Shown: one piece after another, positions 1 to 5,803 of the stretch
Layout of the letters: each line of letters opens with the position of its first letter
How positions within the stretch are numbered: the first letter of the stretch is position 1
Assembly: GCF_035938995.1 (NCBI RefSeq)
Contig: NZ_DASZGI010000160.1
Coordinates: 1-12,749, forward strand
From: DASZGI01 sp035938995
GTDB taxonomy: Bacteria > Actinomycetota > Actinomycetes > Streptomycetales > Catenulisporaceae
DNA: 12,749 bases
Direction: 5' to 3'
Position numbers and translations under genes: made by a program
The notes under the pieces: generated by a model
What the model was told of the DNA's origin: nothing
The model's input: the letters and a program-made list of their open reading frames with translations, nothing else
Databases searched by the model: none

Positions 1-419
1 GCGAAGCTCAGGGCCAGCGAGAACAGGATCGGCCCGAGGCCGTCGGCGGCCTTGTGCCCGGTCGCGCCGGCAGCCCCGGCGAGCACCGCGCGCACGACGA
101 GCAGCGCGCCCCACAGGTAGAGCGTGTACTTGGTCCCGGCCCTCCACCACCCGCCGTCCTGCTCGCGCCACACCCGGATCGTGGTGCCGCGCCACAGGCC
201 GAGGCCGATCGAGAGCAGCGCGCCGACCACGATGAAGCCCAGGTCCGCGCCGGACTTCCAGGTCGACGCCGGGGTGTCCTTGATGCCGAAGTAGCCCATG
301 ATCAGCGGGGCCAGCACGAGCAGTCTCGGCTTGACCGGGGCGGCCTTGACCTGCTTGGCCAGGATCCAGATCACGGCGGCGGCGATGAGCAGGATGTTCG
401 CCGCTGTGTTGACGTTCAT
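1..419 (-). CDS. Small integral membrane protein, DUF1453/CcdC-like, 3' end outside window
   Basis: An open frame of 139 codons starts at an ATG (417-419) and runs off the left edge without a stop. A clear GGAGGG ribosome binding site lies about 6 bp upstream (around 425-430), which fixes the start. The protein begins MNVNTAANILLIAAAVIWIL and has about four to five hydrophobic helices (roughly residues 5-21, 31-45, 60-76, 97-115 and one from 126), with short basic loops such as KQVKAAPVKPR. This layout, and the K/R-rich loop followed by 'LLVLAPLIMGYFGI', resembles the DUF1453/CcdC-like membrane proteins common in actinobacteria. That assignment is from memory of the family and is moderate. 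No catalytic residue can be recognised and the function is unknown. Codon third positions are almost all G or C, so the gene is surely expressed. Two similar palindromes lie 80-150 bp upstream. Confidence 0.72.
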   Translation of the reverse strand, partial: MNVNTAANILLIAAAVIWILAKQVKAAPVKPRLLVLAPLIMGYFGIKDTPASTWKSGADLGFIVVGALLSIGLGLWRGTTIRVWREQDGGWWRAGTKYTLYLWGALLVVRAVLAGAAGATGHKAADGLGPILFSLALSF

Positions 420-495
420 GCATTCCCTCCGGACGCTCTTCCGGCGGCCCTCGTCACCGCCTGCGGCCAAAACTAGGCCCGCGCCCCCTGCCTGA

Positions 496-574
496 TCCTC
501 AACCTTGGGGTTGGCATTCGGGTGGCAGGCGACGTCGGCGTCCCACCGCGAGGCGTCAACCCAGGGGTTGAGGA
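496..574. promoter_or_regulatory. Two similar palindromic elements inside a larger inverted repeat
   Basis: Two 15-bp elements, TCAACCTTGGGGTTG (499-513) and TCAACCCAGGGGTTG (556-570), match at 13 of 15 positions. Each is an inverted repeat of CAACC/GGTTG around a 4-bp centre. The outer halves also pair with each other: TCCTCAACC (496-504) against GGTTGAGGA (566-574). They sit between the 3' end of the phosphoesterase gene and the start of the membrane protein gene, both on the minus strand. They could be paired operator half-sites for the membrane gene, or a terminator structure for the phosphoesterase transcript. The sequence alone does not decide. Confidence 0.45.
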
Positions 575-646
575 CTCGGAGCCATGTGCCGGTCGAGCCG
601 GTCGGAGGGGTCGCGACGTCCGTCGCGTCCTGCCCGGGTCATCGCT

Positions 647-2131
647 TCAGCGCGACGCGGGCCCTGGCGGGGGGTTGGGGGAGAGGACCACCGGTGGACG
701 CGGCGCCTGGCCGAAGTCGAAGTCCGCCATCAGGTCGCCGAGCTGCGGCGCGTTCTCGCGGACGTCGGGCCGGGGGTCCGGGCGGCCGTCGGTGGCCGGA
801 TCGAGCCGCTGTCCCTTCAGGAACAGGTCCTCGATGAACTTGTCGTAGGCGTCGAAGCTGAGGGTCTGGTGATCGATCATGCCCTGTTTGGCGTAAGGGC
901 TGATGACCAGGCCGGGCACCCGCAGCCCGTAGCCGTTCTCGTCCACCGTGGGCGGCGCGACGTGGTCGTAGAAGCCGCCCCAGTCGTCCCAGGCCAGGAA
1001 GATCGCGGTCGAGTCCCAGTCCGGCCCCTGCATGATCGCGTTGATGAGCGTCGTGACATAGGCCTGCCCGGCGGAGATCTTGGCCGGCGGGTGCTCGCTC
1101 ACGTCCCCGGAAGGCGCGATCCACGAGACGGCCGGCAGGGCGCCCTTCTGTGCCTGGCCGAGGAAGTTGTCCAGGGACTGGATGTTGCCCAGCTGCCCGT
1201 CCGCCTTGACCGTGTCGAAGTAGGGCAGCGGGTTCCAGATCCCCGGGGTCTTCGCGTTCTGCTTGATCGGCGCGCAGGTCACGGCGCTGTCGTCCTCGCA
1301 GTCCGGTTCGGTGCCGGTGGCCACGTAGTAGCCCCAGCTCACGCCGTATTCGTGCAGCAGGTACGTCAGGTCGGTCCAGGCGTAGATCGGTGCCTTGCCC
1401 GTGCCGCCGCCCGCGCCCTTGAAGTCGGGCGGGTTCCCCGGATTCTGCAGGGCGTTGACGCAACTCGACGGATTGTCGTGCTGGGTGCAGTGGGCCGACC
1501 ATTCGGAGACCATGAACAGGTGCTCGGGCAGCGACCAGGAGGCGTTGGGTTCGAACATGTGGTCCTGGAGCACGAAGTCCCTGGCGTAGGTCCAGTAGTT
1601 CGGGATCTCCCTGGCGTCGTGCCAGCCCATCACGTCCGGCACGCTGCTGTTGGCGCAGGCGGGGTTGTTCGGGTCCAGGCAGCCCTTGCGGGCCTGCTCG
1701 GCCTGCGTGACGAAGCCGTTCATCGCGCCGCCGGCGATGTCGGCGGTGGCGTTGGACGCCCCGTGCGGGCCGCCGCCGTTGACGTCGTTCGGATCATGGA
1801 AGGGCTTGTCGCAGCCGCCGTTGGCCGGGTCCGGGACGCACACGTTCGCCGGTATGCCGTCCGCGCCGGGGAAGGTGCCGAAGTAGCTGTCGAACGACCG
1901 GTTCTCCTGCATGATCACCACGACGTGTTTGATCTTCGCCGCCCCGGACGGCAGGCCCGCGACAGGTCCCGATGTGAAAATCCCCGTCGGGGTCGCACCA
2001 GGAGCCGTCGCCGTACTCGTGGTTCCCGGAGCGCCCGATCCGCTCGCCGTACACGCCGCCGCGAGCACGAGGACGCAGAGCGTCCCCAATATCGCACGCG
2101 GTCTCATCCCTCTGCCAGCCATGGTGATCAC
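647..2131 (-). CDS. Secreted lipoprotein phosphoesterase, phospholipase C / acid phosphatase (AcpA-like) superfamily
   Basis: This is a 494-residue protein. The N-terminus carries a lipoprotein signal (VLVLAAAC, Cys27) followed by a Ser/Thr/Gly/Pro linker. The conserved superfamily block KIKHVVVIMQENRSFDSYFG follows (about 67-86), with the metal-binding Glu76-Asn77. Near the C-terminus lies DDWGGFYDHVAPP (382-394), whose Asp and His residues are the expected second metal-ligand group. These two blocks mark the phosphoesterase family that includes bacterial phospholipase C and Francisella-type acid phosphatase. The C-terminal extra domains of haemolytic phospholipase C are absent, so a phosphatase or short phospholipase is more likely. 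The substrate is unknown. It should act outside the membrane, anchored by lipid, perhaps in phosphate scavenging. The start is uncertain: GTG 2131, ATG 2122 and ATG 2107 are all possible, and none has a good ribosome binding site. The ATG at 2107 gives the neatest signal peptide. Confidence 0.9.
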   Translation of the reverse strand: MITMAGRGMRPRAILGTLCVLVLAAACTASGSGAPGTTSTATAPGATPTGIFTSGPVAGLPSGAAKIKHVVVIMQENRSFDSYFGTFPGADGIPANVCVPDPANGGCDKPFHDPNDVNGGGPHGASNATADIAGGAMNGFVTQAEQARKGCLDPNNPACANSSVPDVMGWHDAREIPNYWTYARDFVLQDHMFEPNASWSLPEHLFMVSEWSAHCTQHDNPSSCVNALQNPGNPPDFKGAGGGTGKAPIYAWTDLTYLLHEYGVSWGYYVATGTEPDCEDDSAVTCAPIKQNAKTPGIWNPLPYFDTVKADGQLGNIQSLDNFLGQAQKGALPAVSWIAPSGDVSEHPPAKISAGQAYVTTLINAIMQGPDWDSTAIFLAWDDWGGFYDHVAPPTVDENGYGLRVPGLVISPYAKQGMIDHQTLSFDAYDKFIEDLFLKGQRLDPATDGRPDPRPDVRENAPQLGDLMADFDFGQAPRPPVVLSPNPPPGPASR

Positions 2132-2298
2132 GCTACGCAGCAGGGCGTGTGGGCCCGATAAATAAAAGGTGGGTGTGCTTACACGGCACGGTCCCCAACT
2201 GCGCCGGCCAGGCTTAGGTCTAGCAGGTCCTCACGCACGGACCGGGGCGGACGTGCGGCTTCGAAGCCCGACATCCGCCCCGGTATGTTCGTACACGC
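2132..2298. other. Intergenic stretch upstream of the phosphoesterase gene
   Basis: No gene is seen here. Near the phosphoesterase start the minus strand has an A/T-rich run (about 2158-2168, reading TTTTATTTATC on the minus strand). It stands out in this GC-rich DNA and could be a -10 region. I see no convincing -35 box and no PhoP-type GTTCACC repeats. The left-running end of the chitinase gene and its hairpin occupy the rest. Confidence 0.3.
2241..2284 (-). terminator. Stem-loop terminator after the chitinase gene
   Basis: ACCGGGGCGGA (2241-2251) pairs perfectly with TCCGCCCCGGT (2274-2284). An inner palindrome, GGCTTCGAAGCC (2257-2268), sits in the loop. The structure begins 14 bp beyond the chitinase stop codon. 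No T-tract follows on the minus strand, which is usual for strong actinobacterial hairpins. Confidence 0.75.
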
Positions 2299-3726
2299 TT
2301 ACGGCAGACTCCATGACTGGTTGGAGTTGCCGGAGCAGTCCCAGATCTGGAGCTGGGTACCGGAGCCGCCCCAGCCGGTGTCGTCGAGACATCTGCCGGA
2401 TTGCGGGTTGAGATATGCGCCGTTGGACTGGTGCTCCCAGACCTGTGCACCGGTGCCGTTGCAGTCGTAGAGGTCGACCGTGGTGCCGTTGGTCGTGCCG
2501 CCGCCGTTGATGTCCAGGCACTTGCCGAGGACCTGGAGCTGGTTGCTTGAAGTGAGGGTCCAGGACTGCGCGTTGGTGCCGTTGCAGGTGTAGACCTGGA
2601 CCGGGTTGAAGTTGGTGGTGCTCGCGGAGCGGTCGTCCAGGCACAGGCCGTTGTAGGCGAGGGTGACCTGGCCCGGGCCGGTCCCGCCGCCACCGCAGTT
2701 GCTCGTGCAGCCACCGCCTCCGCCGGTGAACGGCTGGAACGCGCGGGCGAAGTCGCCGGTGTTCTGGCTCACGCCGCTGCAGTTGCCTGCCGCGGCGGTC
2801 GCTCCGGGGCAGCCGCCGTTGTCGCGGTTCTCCGACCAGTACGACAGCAACGCGATGCCGCGCGACGCGGCGTACGACTCGACGCTGGACGCGTCGGAGA
2901 GGGTGAAGATCTCTCCACCGCTGTCGTTCTGGCCGATCATCGGGGTGTTGCCGAGCTTGGCGTAGGCCGCGGCGGTGGACAGCCCGAAGGCGGAGGCCAC
3001 CTGCCCGGCGACCGCGTCGACGGCCTGGTTCGCCGCGTTACCCATCTCGGTGCCCGAGCTTCCGTAGTCCATCGTCATGACGTTGACGACGTCCGGGACG
3101 AAGCCGTTGGCCTGGGCGTTGTCCAGCAGGTTGACGCCGTCCTGGGTCAGCCCGCCGGGGTTGGTCGGGACGGTGAACGAGATCGACAGCTGGCGCCCGT
3201 TGCCCGCGGCCCAGGACCGCACCTCGGCCAGGGCCTTGTCGCGGCGGTCGATCCCGGCGCCGTTCGTCAGCGAGTTCGATTCGATGTCGAAGTCCACGTG
3301 GCTCACGTTGAACGTGGCGATCACCGACTCGATCTGGGCGGCGGCGGCCTCCGGGCTGGGACAGGAGTCGCCCAGCTCCGTCAGGTTCGTGTCCGACCCG
3401 TAGCCTCCGAACGAGATCGACACGTCGCCGCCCTCGGCGCGCAGATTGTCGATCTGCGACTGCATCGTCGACTGCTCGCCGATCTGCCACTGGCAGTTGG
3501 TGCCGTCGATGAAGGCGATGGTGAAGAACTTCGTGCCGGTGTTCGCGGCGACGTCGGTCAGCGTGACGTTGCCGGTCCAGGTGTCCACATAGGGGGCGAA
3601 GACGTGGGCGGGCCACGGATTCGGGGAGGAGGCGAGCGCGGATGAGGCGGAGCCCACCACGACTCCACCGGCTCCGGCGGCGACCAGCGCAGCCAGGCCG
3701 ATGCCTGCTCTCAAGCGTACGAACAT
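2299..3726 (-). CDS. Secreted GH18 chitinase with C-terminal ricin-type CBM13 lectin module
   Basis: This 475-residue secreted enzyme should cleave beta-1,4-N-acetylglucosamine polymers. A signal peptide (1-32, basic start, hydrophobic core, ALA cleavage site) leads into a GH18 barrel (about 38-335). The catalytic strand reads VDFDIE, with Asp145, Asp147 and the proton-donor Glu149. The first Asp of the textbook DxxDxDxE motif is Ser142. The MTMDYG strand (217-222) and SYW (295-297) also fit GH18. After a Gly/Cys-rich linker (about 335-352) comes a beta-trefoil CBM13 (about 353-475) with three repeats ending in QSW, QVW and QSW, which probably binds polysaccharide. An upstream in-frame extension to 3849 is rejected: the ATG at 3724-3726 has an AAGGAG site 6 bp before it, and the extension has no signal peptide character. 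The long upstream region carries DasR-type and LacI-type sites. Confidence 0.94.
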   Translation of the reverse strand: MFVRLRAGIGLAALVAAGAGGVVVGSASSALASSPNPWPAHVFAPYVDTWTGNVTLTDVAANTGTKFFTIAFIDGTNCQWQIGEQSTMQSQIDNLRAEGGDVSISFGGYGSDTNLTELGDSCPSPEAAAAQIESVIATFNVSHVDFDIESNSLTNGAGIDRRDKALAEVRSWAAGNGRQLSISFTVPTNPGGLTQDGVNLLDNAQANGFVPDVVNVMTMDYGSSGTEMGNAANQAVDAVAGQVASAFGLSTAAAYAKLGNTPMIGQNDSGGEIFTLSDASSVESYAASRGIALLSYWSENRDNGGCPGATAAAGNCSGVSQNTGDFARAFQPFTGGGGGCTSNCGGGGTGPGQVTLAYNGLCLDDRSASTTNFNPVQVYTCNGTNAQSWTLTSSNQLQVLGKCLDINGGGTTNGTTVDLYDCNGTGAQVWEHQSNGAYLNPQSGRCLDDTGWGGSGTQLQIWDCSGNSNQSWSLP

Positions 3727-3911
3727 CCACGACTCCTTCGGCGGGGACCGGATCCCGTGCCGGCCCAGGACTCGGCCGAGGCCCGACGGGACCTGCGCCG
3801 ACTCCTCACCGAGGCGAGATCGCCATCCGCGCGCCGACGGATGGATCATTGTGTTTCTGCCGCTCGGCGGTGCTGACCAGCGTCAGGTGTTCTGGTCCGC
3901 TGGTGCTCCAC

Positions 3912-3927
3912 CGCCTGCGCGCAGGCG
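3912..3927. repeat. 16-bp perfect palindrome in the chitinase leader
   Basis: CGCCTGCGCGCAGGCG is its own reverse complement. It lies about 185 bp upstream of the chitinase start, between that gene and the DasR-type site, so it would be in the transcribed leader if transcription starts near the operators. It could form an RNA hairpin or be a protein-binding site. GC-rich DNA makes such palindromes less rare, so no function is claimed. Confidence 0.4.
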
Positions 3928-3975
3928 AACCACGCACCCGTCGTCGATACGGCGGCATCGCACAGCGTGAGAGTC

Positions 3976-3991
3976 ACTGGTATAGACCAGG
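3976..3991. promoter_or_regulatory. DasR-type operator (dre) upstream of the chitinase
   Basis: ACTGGTATAGACCAGG is a near-perfect inverted repeat (CTGGT/ACCAG). It matches the known dre consensus for the GntR-family regulator DasR (about ACTGGTCTAGACCAGT) at 14 of 16 positions. In streptomycetes DasR represses chitinase and N-acetylglucosamine genes and is released by phosphorylated aminosugars. Finding this site 250 bp upstream of a GH18 chitinase gene fits that role well. The leader it implies is rather long. Confidence 0.7.
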
Positions 3992-4009
3992 GAGCGTGGG
4001 TAGGTATAG

Positions 4010-4021
4010 GAGAGCGCTCTC
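4010..4021. promoter_or_regulatory. LacI-family-type operator palindrome GAGAGCGCTCTC
   Basis: A perfect 12-bp palindrome with the central AGCGCT shared by actinobacterial LacI-family operators, such as the CebR box GGGAGCGCTCCC. A TTGACA hexamer on the minus strand lies just upstream with respect to the chitinase (4031-4036), so the palindrome would fall in or next to the promoter spacer. I see no good -10 at standard spacing. A LacI-type repressor would give the chitinase a second, sugar-responsive switch. Confidence 0.6.
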
Positions 4022-4238
4022 TGTGGAAACTGTCAAGATTCAAGGCGCGAACTAAGTGGTCGACCGTTTCGGTCACGCGCTCACTGGGAGCAATCTCGCC
4101 GCACAGCAGTGCGAATCGATTACCCGATCCCCGTCCGCGTCGACCGCGGTGGGCCGGGTCGGTCGGAGTCGCACAAGCCGGAAGTGACTAGACGACAGGC
4201 CAGATATTGGCGATCCGGTCAATACACACCGGGAGGGC

Positions 4239-4255
4239 CCTGACGGATCGTCAGG
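4239..4255 (+). promoter_or_regulatory. Inverted repeat covering the translation start of the small membrane protein gene
   Basis: CCTGACG (4239-4245) and CGTCAGG (4249-4255) are perfect complements around a 3-bp centre, ending 2 bp before the ATG at 4258. The right arm contains the only nearby AGG that could serve as ribosome binding site. It may be an operator, or an RNA hairpin that limits translation, although a 3-base loop is tight. Confidence 0.4.
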
Positions 4256-4257
4256 AC

Positions 4258-4581
4258 ATGACGACACAGCCAAAGCAACGCGATCCGCGCCGTATCGCCC
4301 GCGTCCGCTCGGACACGCTTCCGCCACTTCTCCGGGTCATCAACATCAGCGGACGACGGTGGTTCATCCTTGGCTTGGTGCTGCTGACCATCATGGGGCT
4401 CGCCGTCTGGACGGCACACCGCGACCCCGTGGCGATCTCCGCGCTCTTCTTCGCCATTGCGGCGATCCTGCGCGCCGTTCCCAAGATCATGGAGGAGCGC
4501 GCCCGCATTCTCCACGAGATCGAGCGGCGCGAATCCAAGCACGCCGGCGATCCGGGACGCGACACCGCGGCCGCGGCCTGA
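4258..4581 (+). CDS. Small membrane protein of unknown function
   Basis: A 107-residue protein starts at ATG 4258 (MTTQPKQRDPRR). An earlier in-frame TTG at 4207 is less likely because it has no ribosome binding site. The N-terminal 35 residues are basic, and two hydrophobic helices follow (about 36-56 and 62-78, the second reading ISALFFAIAAILRAV). The C-terminus (about 80-107) is charged and helix-like, with MEERARILHEIERRESK, then an Ala-rich tail. Codon use (high G/C at third positions) matches its neighbours, so this looks real. I recognise no family. The basic N-terminus and charged tail suggest both ends lie in the cytoplasm around a helical hairpin, but this is inference. A weak AGGA and an inverted repeat sit directly before the start. 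Confidence 0.65.
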   Translation: MTTQPKQRDPRRIARVRSDTLPPLLRVINISGRRWFILGLVLLTIMGLAVWTAHRDPVAISALFFAIAAILRAVPKIMEERARILHEIERRESKHAGDPGRDTAAAA

Positions 4582-4689
4582 CCTCGCCCAGCGGTCATTT
4601 CAGCTCGTGCCGCACCCAGACGTCGTTCCACGTAGACGGCGTAGTCGTGGGCCAGGCTGCTGAGCACCGGCACCAGCGCCCCGGGGACT
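4580..4689 (-). pseudogene. Possible remnant of a minus-strand coding sequence
   Basis: On the minus strand from about 4689 down to 4596 the frame reads VPGALVPVLSSLAHDY and then AVYVERRLGAARAEM. Its codons nearly all end in G or C, as in true genes here. No start codon with ribosome binding site precedes it, and the frame then runs antisense into the end of the 4258-4581 gene. It may be a leftover fragment of a deleted gene, or a chance antisense pattern. I do not recognise the family. Confidence 0.25.
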
Positions 4690-4901
4690 GCCGTGTGACG
4701 CAGATCACAGTCTTTGGATTGAGAAATACTCGCCTGTAATTCGTATCGCGCGCGTTCTCTATTTATATCCGGGCCTCGTAAAAAATCTTGAAACTGGATT
4801 GAGTAGCCCGCCGACCGCCCGCGTATACACAGGTACAAGCGCCGAACGGGCGCCCGAGAATCACAAAGAATTCCCACGACTTCTCTTCCAGGGGTATCTC
4901 C
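4582..4901. other. 320-bp region with CRP-type site and AT-rich leader before the lipoprotein gene
   Basis: No intact gene is seen. The part up to 4690 contains a minus-strand frame that looks codon-biased but has no start, described separately. A CRP-type site lies at 4694-4709. From 4710 to about 4800 the DNA is unusually AT-rich, with TGTAAT (4735-4740) and TATTTATAT-like stretches suited to promoter melting. The remaining 100 bp would be a transcribed leader ending in an AGGGG ribosome binding site before ATG 4902. Confidence 0.5.
4694..4709. promoter_or_regulatory. CRP-type binding site TGTGA-N6-TCACA
   Basis: TGTGACGCAGATCACA fits the full TGTGA-N6-TCACA consensus of the cAMP receptor protein family, which also applies to mycobacterial and streptomycete Crp. 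It lies 193 bp upstream of the lipoprotein start. If TGTAAT at 4735-4740 is a -10 box, the site centre falls about 45 bp before the start of transcription, a place from which Crp could activate. The promoter call is inference. Confidence 0.6.
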
Positions 4902-5540
4902 ATGTCTGTTTTCAAGCGCGCCGCCATTCTTACCGCTTCGCTCGGTGCCGTCGCCCTCGTGACCACCGCGTGCAACGGGTACGGCAGCTCCTCCTCCGCG
5001 GCCCCGGCCGCAGCCGCGACCACCGCGGCCGCGCCGCAGTCCTCGGCAGCGCAGGACTCCTCGAACGGCGCCGCCACGAACGCGGGTGCGGCCCTGGTCG
5101 CCGCGGCCTCCCCGCTGGGGCAGATCGTGGTCTCCGGCAACGGCATGACGCTCTACCGCTTCGACAAGGACTCCGCCAAGCCGCCGACCAGCAACTGCTC
5201 CGGCAAGTGCGCGACCCTCTGGCCCCCGGCCACCGCCGCCGACACGGTCTCGCTCAACGGCGTCGACAAGTCCCTGGTCGGCGAGATCACCCGGGCCGAC
5301 GGCACCAAGCAGCTGACCCTGAACGGCTGGCCGCTCTACACCTACGCCGGCGACAGCAAGCCCGGCGACATCAACGGCCAGGGCGTGGGCGGCACCTGGT
5401 ACGCCGCCACCCCGACCGGCGGCAAGGCCAAGGGCACGGCCGCGGCCGCGGCCGCCACCGGCAGCCCGACTGACAACTCCGGCGGTTACAGCAGCGGCTA
5501 CGGCAACAACAGCGGCTCGACCTCGTCCAGCGGCTGGTAG
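4902..5540 (+). CDS. Lipoprotein with two Lipoprotein_15 (COG4315) secreted repeats
   Basis: A 212-residue protein with a start fixed by AGGGG 8 bp before ATG 4902. The N-terminus is a lipoprotein signal (basic MSVFKR, hydrophobic core, TTAC with Cys24). An Ala/Ser/Thr-rich linker follows (25-68), then two copies of the secreted repeat. The first (about 70-113) has GNGMTLYRFDKD, a Cys pair (CSGKC) and LWPP. The second (about 126-173) has the DGTKQLTLNGWPLYTYAGD pattern and GQGVGGTWY. These are hallmarks of PF03640/COG4315, a secreted family of unclear function sometimes linked to redox or envelope stress. The tail (174-212) is low-complexity Ala, Gly, Ser, Tyr. It precedes an ECF sigma/anti-sigma pair in the same direction, so it may belong to that regulon. 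A terminator-like hairpin separates it from the sigma gene. Confidence 0.9.
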   Translation: MSVFKRAAILTASLGAVALVTTACNGYGSSSSAAPAAAATTAAAPQSSAAQDSSNGAATNAGAALVAAASPLGQIVVSGNGMTLYRFDKDSAKPPTSNCSGKCATLWPPATAADTVSLNGVDKSLVGEITRADGTKQLTLNGWPLYTYAGDSKPGDINGQGVGGTWYAATPTGGKAKGTAAAAAATGSPTDNSGGYSSGYGNNSGSTSSSGW

Positions 5541-5557
5541 ACCCCGGTGCGCCTGGT

Positions 5558-5588
5558 GGGCCGGTCGCCGAGAAGGAGCGGCCGGCCC
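5558..5588 (+). terminator. Stem-loop terminator after the lipoprotein gene
   Basis: GGGCCGGTCGC (5558-5568) pairs with GCGGCCGGCCC (5578-5588), an 11-bp stem with one G-U pair and a 9-base loop. It starts 17 bp after the lipoprotein stop. There is no T-tract, as is common in actinobacteria. It makes the downstream sigma gene likely to have its own promoter. Confidence 0.7.
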
Positions 5589-5605
5589 GCGCCAGGGCCC
5601 TGGTT

Positions 5606-5638
5606 CGGCGCCGATCGGCGATCGCCGGTCCGGCGCCG
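5606..5638. repeat. Nested palindromes between the lipoprotein and sigma factor genes
   Basis: Two copies of the self-complementary CGGCGCCG (5606-5613 and 5631-5638) flank another perfect palindrome, CGGCGATCGCCG (5616-5627). The whole can fold as a 33-base stem-loop or as three separate sites. It may add to the terminator upstream or be a binding region for control of the sigma gene. Confidence 0.5.
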
Positions 5639-5663
5639 CGCTCGTGCGGAGCACTCCTCCACA

Positions 5664-5698
5664 GTGCTTTTCCACACACGGTGCTTTGTTTTTCCACA
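5664..5698 (+). promoter_or_regulatory. Direct repeat with two DnaA-box-like 9-mers
   Basis: GTGCTTTTCCACA (5664-5676) recurs with a 5-base insertion as GTGCTTTGTTTTTCCACA (5681-5698). Both copies contain TTTTCCACA (5668-5676 and 5690-5698), one base off the actinobacterial DnaA box TTGTCCACA. They are in the same orientation and 22 bp apart, about two helix turns. They sit about 105-140 bp before the sigma gene, so a promoter or operator role is as likely as DnaA binding. Confidence 0.35.
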
Positions 5699-5803
5699 AA
5701 TATCGCGTCCGGCACCAGCAAGACAGCGTTCGTCGGACACCGATTCATGTCACGCAGGGCATCGCATGTCGACCGGGAGGACAGGGTGCGGAAGGATAGC
5801 GCC

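Larger units (their letters stand above)
3727..4257. other. 531-bp regulatory region between the chitinase and a divergent small membrane protein gene
   Basis: I see no convincing gene here. Frames on both strands lack family resemblance and a good ribosome binding site. It holds several symmetric elements: a 16-bp perfect palindrome (3912-3927), a small CTGAC/GTCAG hairpin (3873-3886), a DasR-type site (3976-3991), a LacI-type palindrome (4010-4021), and an inverted repeat over the start of the rightward gene (4239-4255). The 7-mer GGTATAG occurs twice, 24 bp apart, once in the DasR-type site and once beside the LacI-type palindrome. Confidence 0.6.

Noticed and set aside
584..2161. Long plus-strand open frame of 525 codons
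   Set aside because: It is antisense to the phosphoesterase gene, whose motifs are unmistakable. Its protein is Arg/Val/Gly-rich without family signs.
3727..3849. N-terminal extension of the chitinase frame to 3849
   Set aside because: The ATG at 3726 has a strong ribosome binding site and begins a clear signal peptide, while the extension is Arg-rich and would bury it.
3846..4076. 76-codon minus-strand frame upstream of the chitinase
   Set aside because: It has no ribosome site, a mixed codon pattern, and covers the DasR-type and LacI-type operators, so it is best read as regulatory DNA.
4251..5699. Long minus-strand open frame of 482 codons
   Set aside because: It crosses three plus-strand features and reads low-complexity Gly/Arg/Ala sequence opposite the lipoprotein gene. 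Only the short piece at 4596-4689 looks codon-biased.
5681..5803. N-terminal extension of the sigma factor frame to 5681
   Set aside because: The extra residues show no sigma-like pattern and overlap the DnaA-box-like repeats. Good ribosome sites precede the GTG codons at 5786 and 5804.
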